Positions 12,248-12,450 of a stretch of DNA of 12,450 nt are shown here, piece by piece. How positions within the stretch are numbered: the first letter of the stretch is position 1; each line of letters starts with the position of its first letter. Source of the stretch: RGIG9041 sp045612565. GTDB taxonomy: Bacteria; Bacillota; Clostridia; Oscillospirales; QAKW01. Location of the stretch: contig JAZKZG010000145.1 of assembly GCA_045612565.1 (NCBI GenBank), positions 1-12,450 of the forward strand, written 5' to 3'. A model generated the notes under the pieces. The model was not told where the DNA came from and searched no databases. It saw only the letters and a list, made by a program, of their open reading frames with translations. The translations under genes were made by a program, and so were the position numbers.

Positions 12248-12450
12248 ATGAAAGCAAGATTACCAGAAGGTTACAATATGAAACAAGGCGATATGATGCG
12301 CAAAGTTCAAAAAATGCAAGAAGATGTTGCTAACGCTCAAAAGGAAGTTGAAGAATCTGTTTTTGAAGCGAAATCGGGTGGAGGTATGGTTACTGTTCAG
12401 ATGAACGGTAAAAAAGAACTTATCTCAGTTAAACTTGAAAAAGAAGCAGT
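12248..12450 (+). CDS. ybaB: YbaB/EbfC nucleoid-associated protein, N-terminal part (3' end outside window)
   Basis: The first 67 residues of a YbaB-family protein, normally about 100-115 long; the window ends inside it. Starting MKARLPEGYN is typical for clostridial members. A helix with the pattern MMRKVQKMQEDVANAQKEVEE (16-36) follows, then the beta sheet with SGGGMVTVQMNGKKELISV (43-61), the conserved core of the tweezer-shaped DNA-binding dimer. The protein binds DNA non-specifically and is nearly always encoded right after dnaX and before recR. AAGGAG (12234-12239) overlaps the end of dnaX, so translation is probably coupled. Confidence 0.95.
   Translation, partial: MKARLPEGYNMKQGDMMRKVQKMQEDVANAQKEVEESVFEAKSGGGMVTVQMNGKKELISVKLEKEA

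Noticed and set aside
1..12450. CRISPR array, tRNA genes or a complete insertion sequence
   Set aside because: I saw no regularly spaced direct repeats, no tRNA-like cloverleaf with a T-loop signature, and no transposase frame.

Overview
The window looks like an AT-rich Gram-positive chromosome of the class Clostridia, most plausibly a Ruminococcus/Oscillospiraceae-type gut bacterium. The evidence is the long Bacillus/Clostridia-type SRP RNA directly upstream of dnaX and ybaB (in Bacillus subtilis the order is scr-dnaX-yaaK), strong AGGAGG-like ribosome sites, sigma-A-type promoters with TATAAT boxes, and an RHS protein of the kind common in Clostridia. This placement is inferred from gene content, not from a database match.

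Left part (1-2086), accessory DNA. The 3' end of an RHS-repeat polymorphic toxin gene enters from the left. It ends in a glycine-rich, membrane-active-looking C-terminal region and is followed with no gap by a small membrane protein that is probably its immunity partner. About 500 bases without a gene then carry a hairpin, two related copies of a GGGAC-GTT motif, a strong terminator and a dyad. A 78-residue coiled-coil protein follows, resembling the N-terminal part of phage XhlA-like proteins.

Middle part (2170-10336). A THUMP-type 23S rRNA guanine methyltransferase and an unrecognised six-helix membrane protein form one unit. It converges on a tiny membrane protein on the minus strand, with a two-way terminator between them. 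Next comes a GtrA-like membrane protein whose stop overlaps the start of an 800-residue protein with the full ten-helix layout of a P2-type cation ATPase. After a terminator and a new promoter come rlmB (rRNA 2'-O-methyltransferase) and a 748-residue protein with the eight-helix layout of a P1B metal ATPase.

The main discovery is that both of these large P-type ATPase relatives are intact, long reading frames from which almost every catalytic motif has been lost. In the first, DKTGTLT has become INNNYIF, TGES has become TGND, TGD has become SGN and GDGVND has become GNNVDK. In the second, DKTGTLT has become DDSDIFN, TGD has become ERD, the CPC site has become CPM, and most of the actuator domain is missing. 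They come from two different ATPase classes, sit on either side of rlmB, and look like a pair of P-type pseudo-ATPases kept for a non-pumping role such as scaffolding, sensing or regulation. Their actual function cannot be read from the sequence.

Right part (10341-12450), core genes. A consensus promoter drives a roughly 300-nt SRP RNA whose 3' end lies just before dnaX (clamp-loader tau subunit). dnaX is followed by the start of ybaB/ebfC. The dnaX gene carries an in-frame A7 slippery heptamer at the border of its C-terminal domain, where a shorter gamma-like product could arise.
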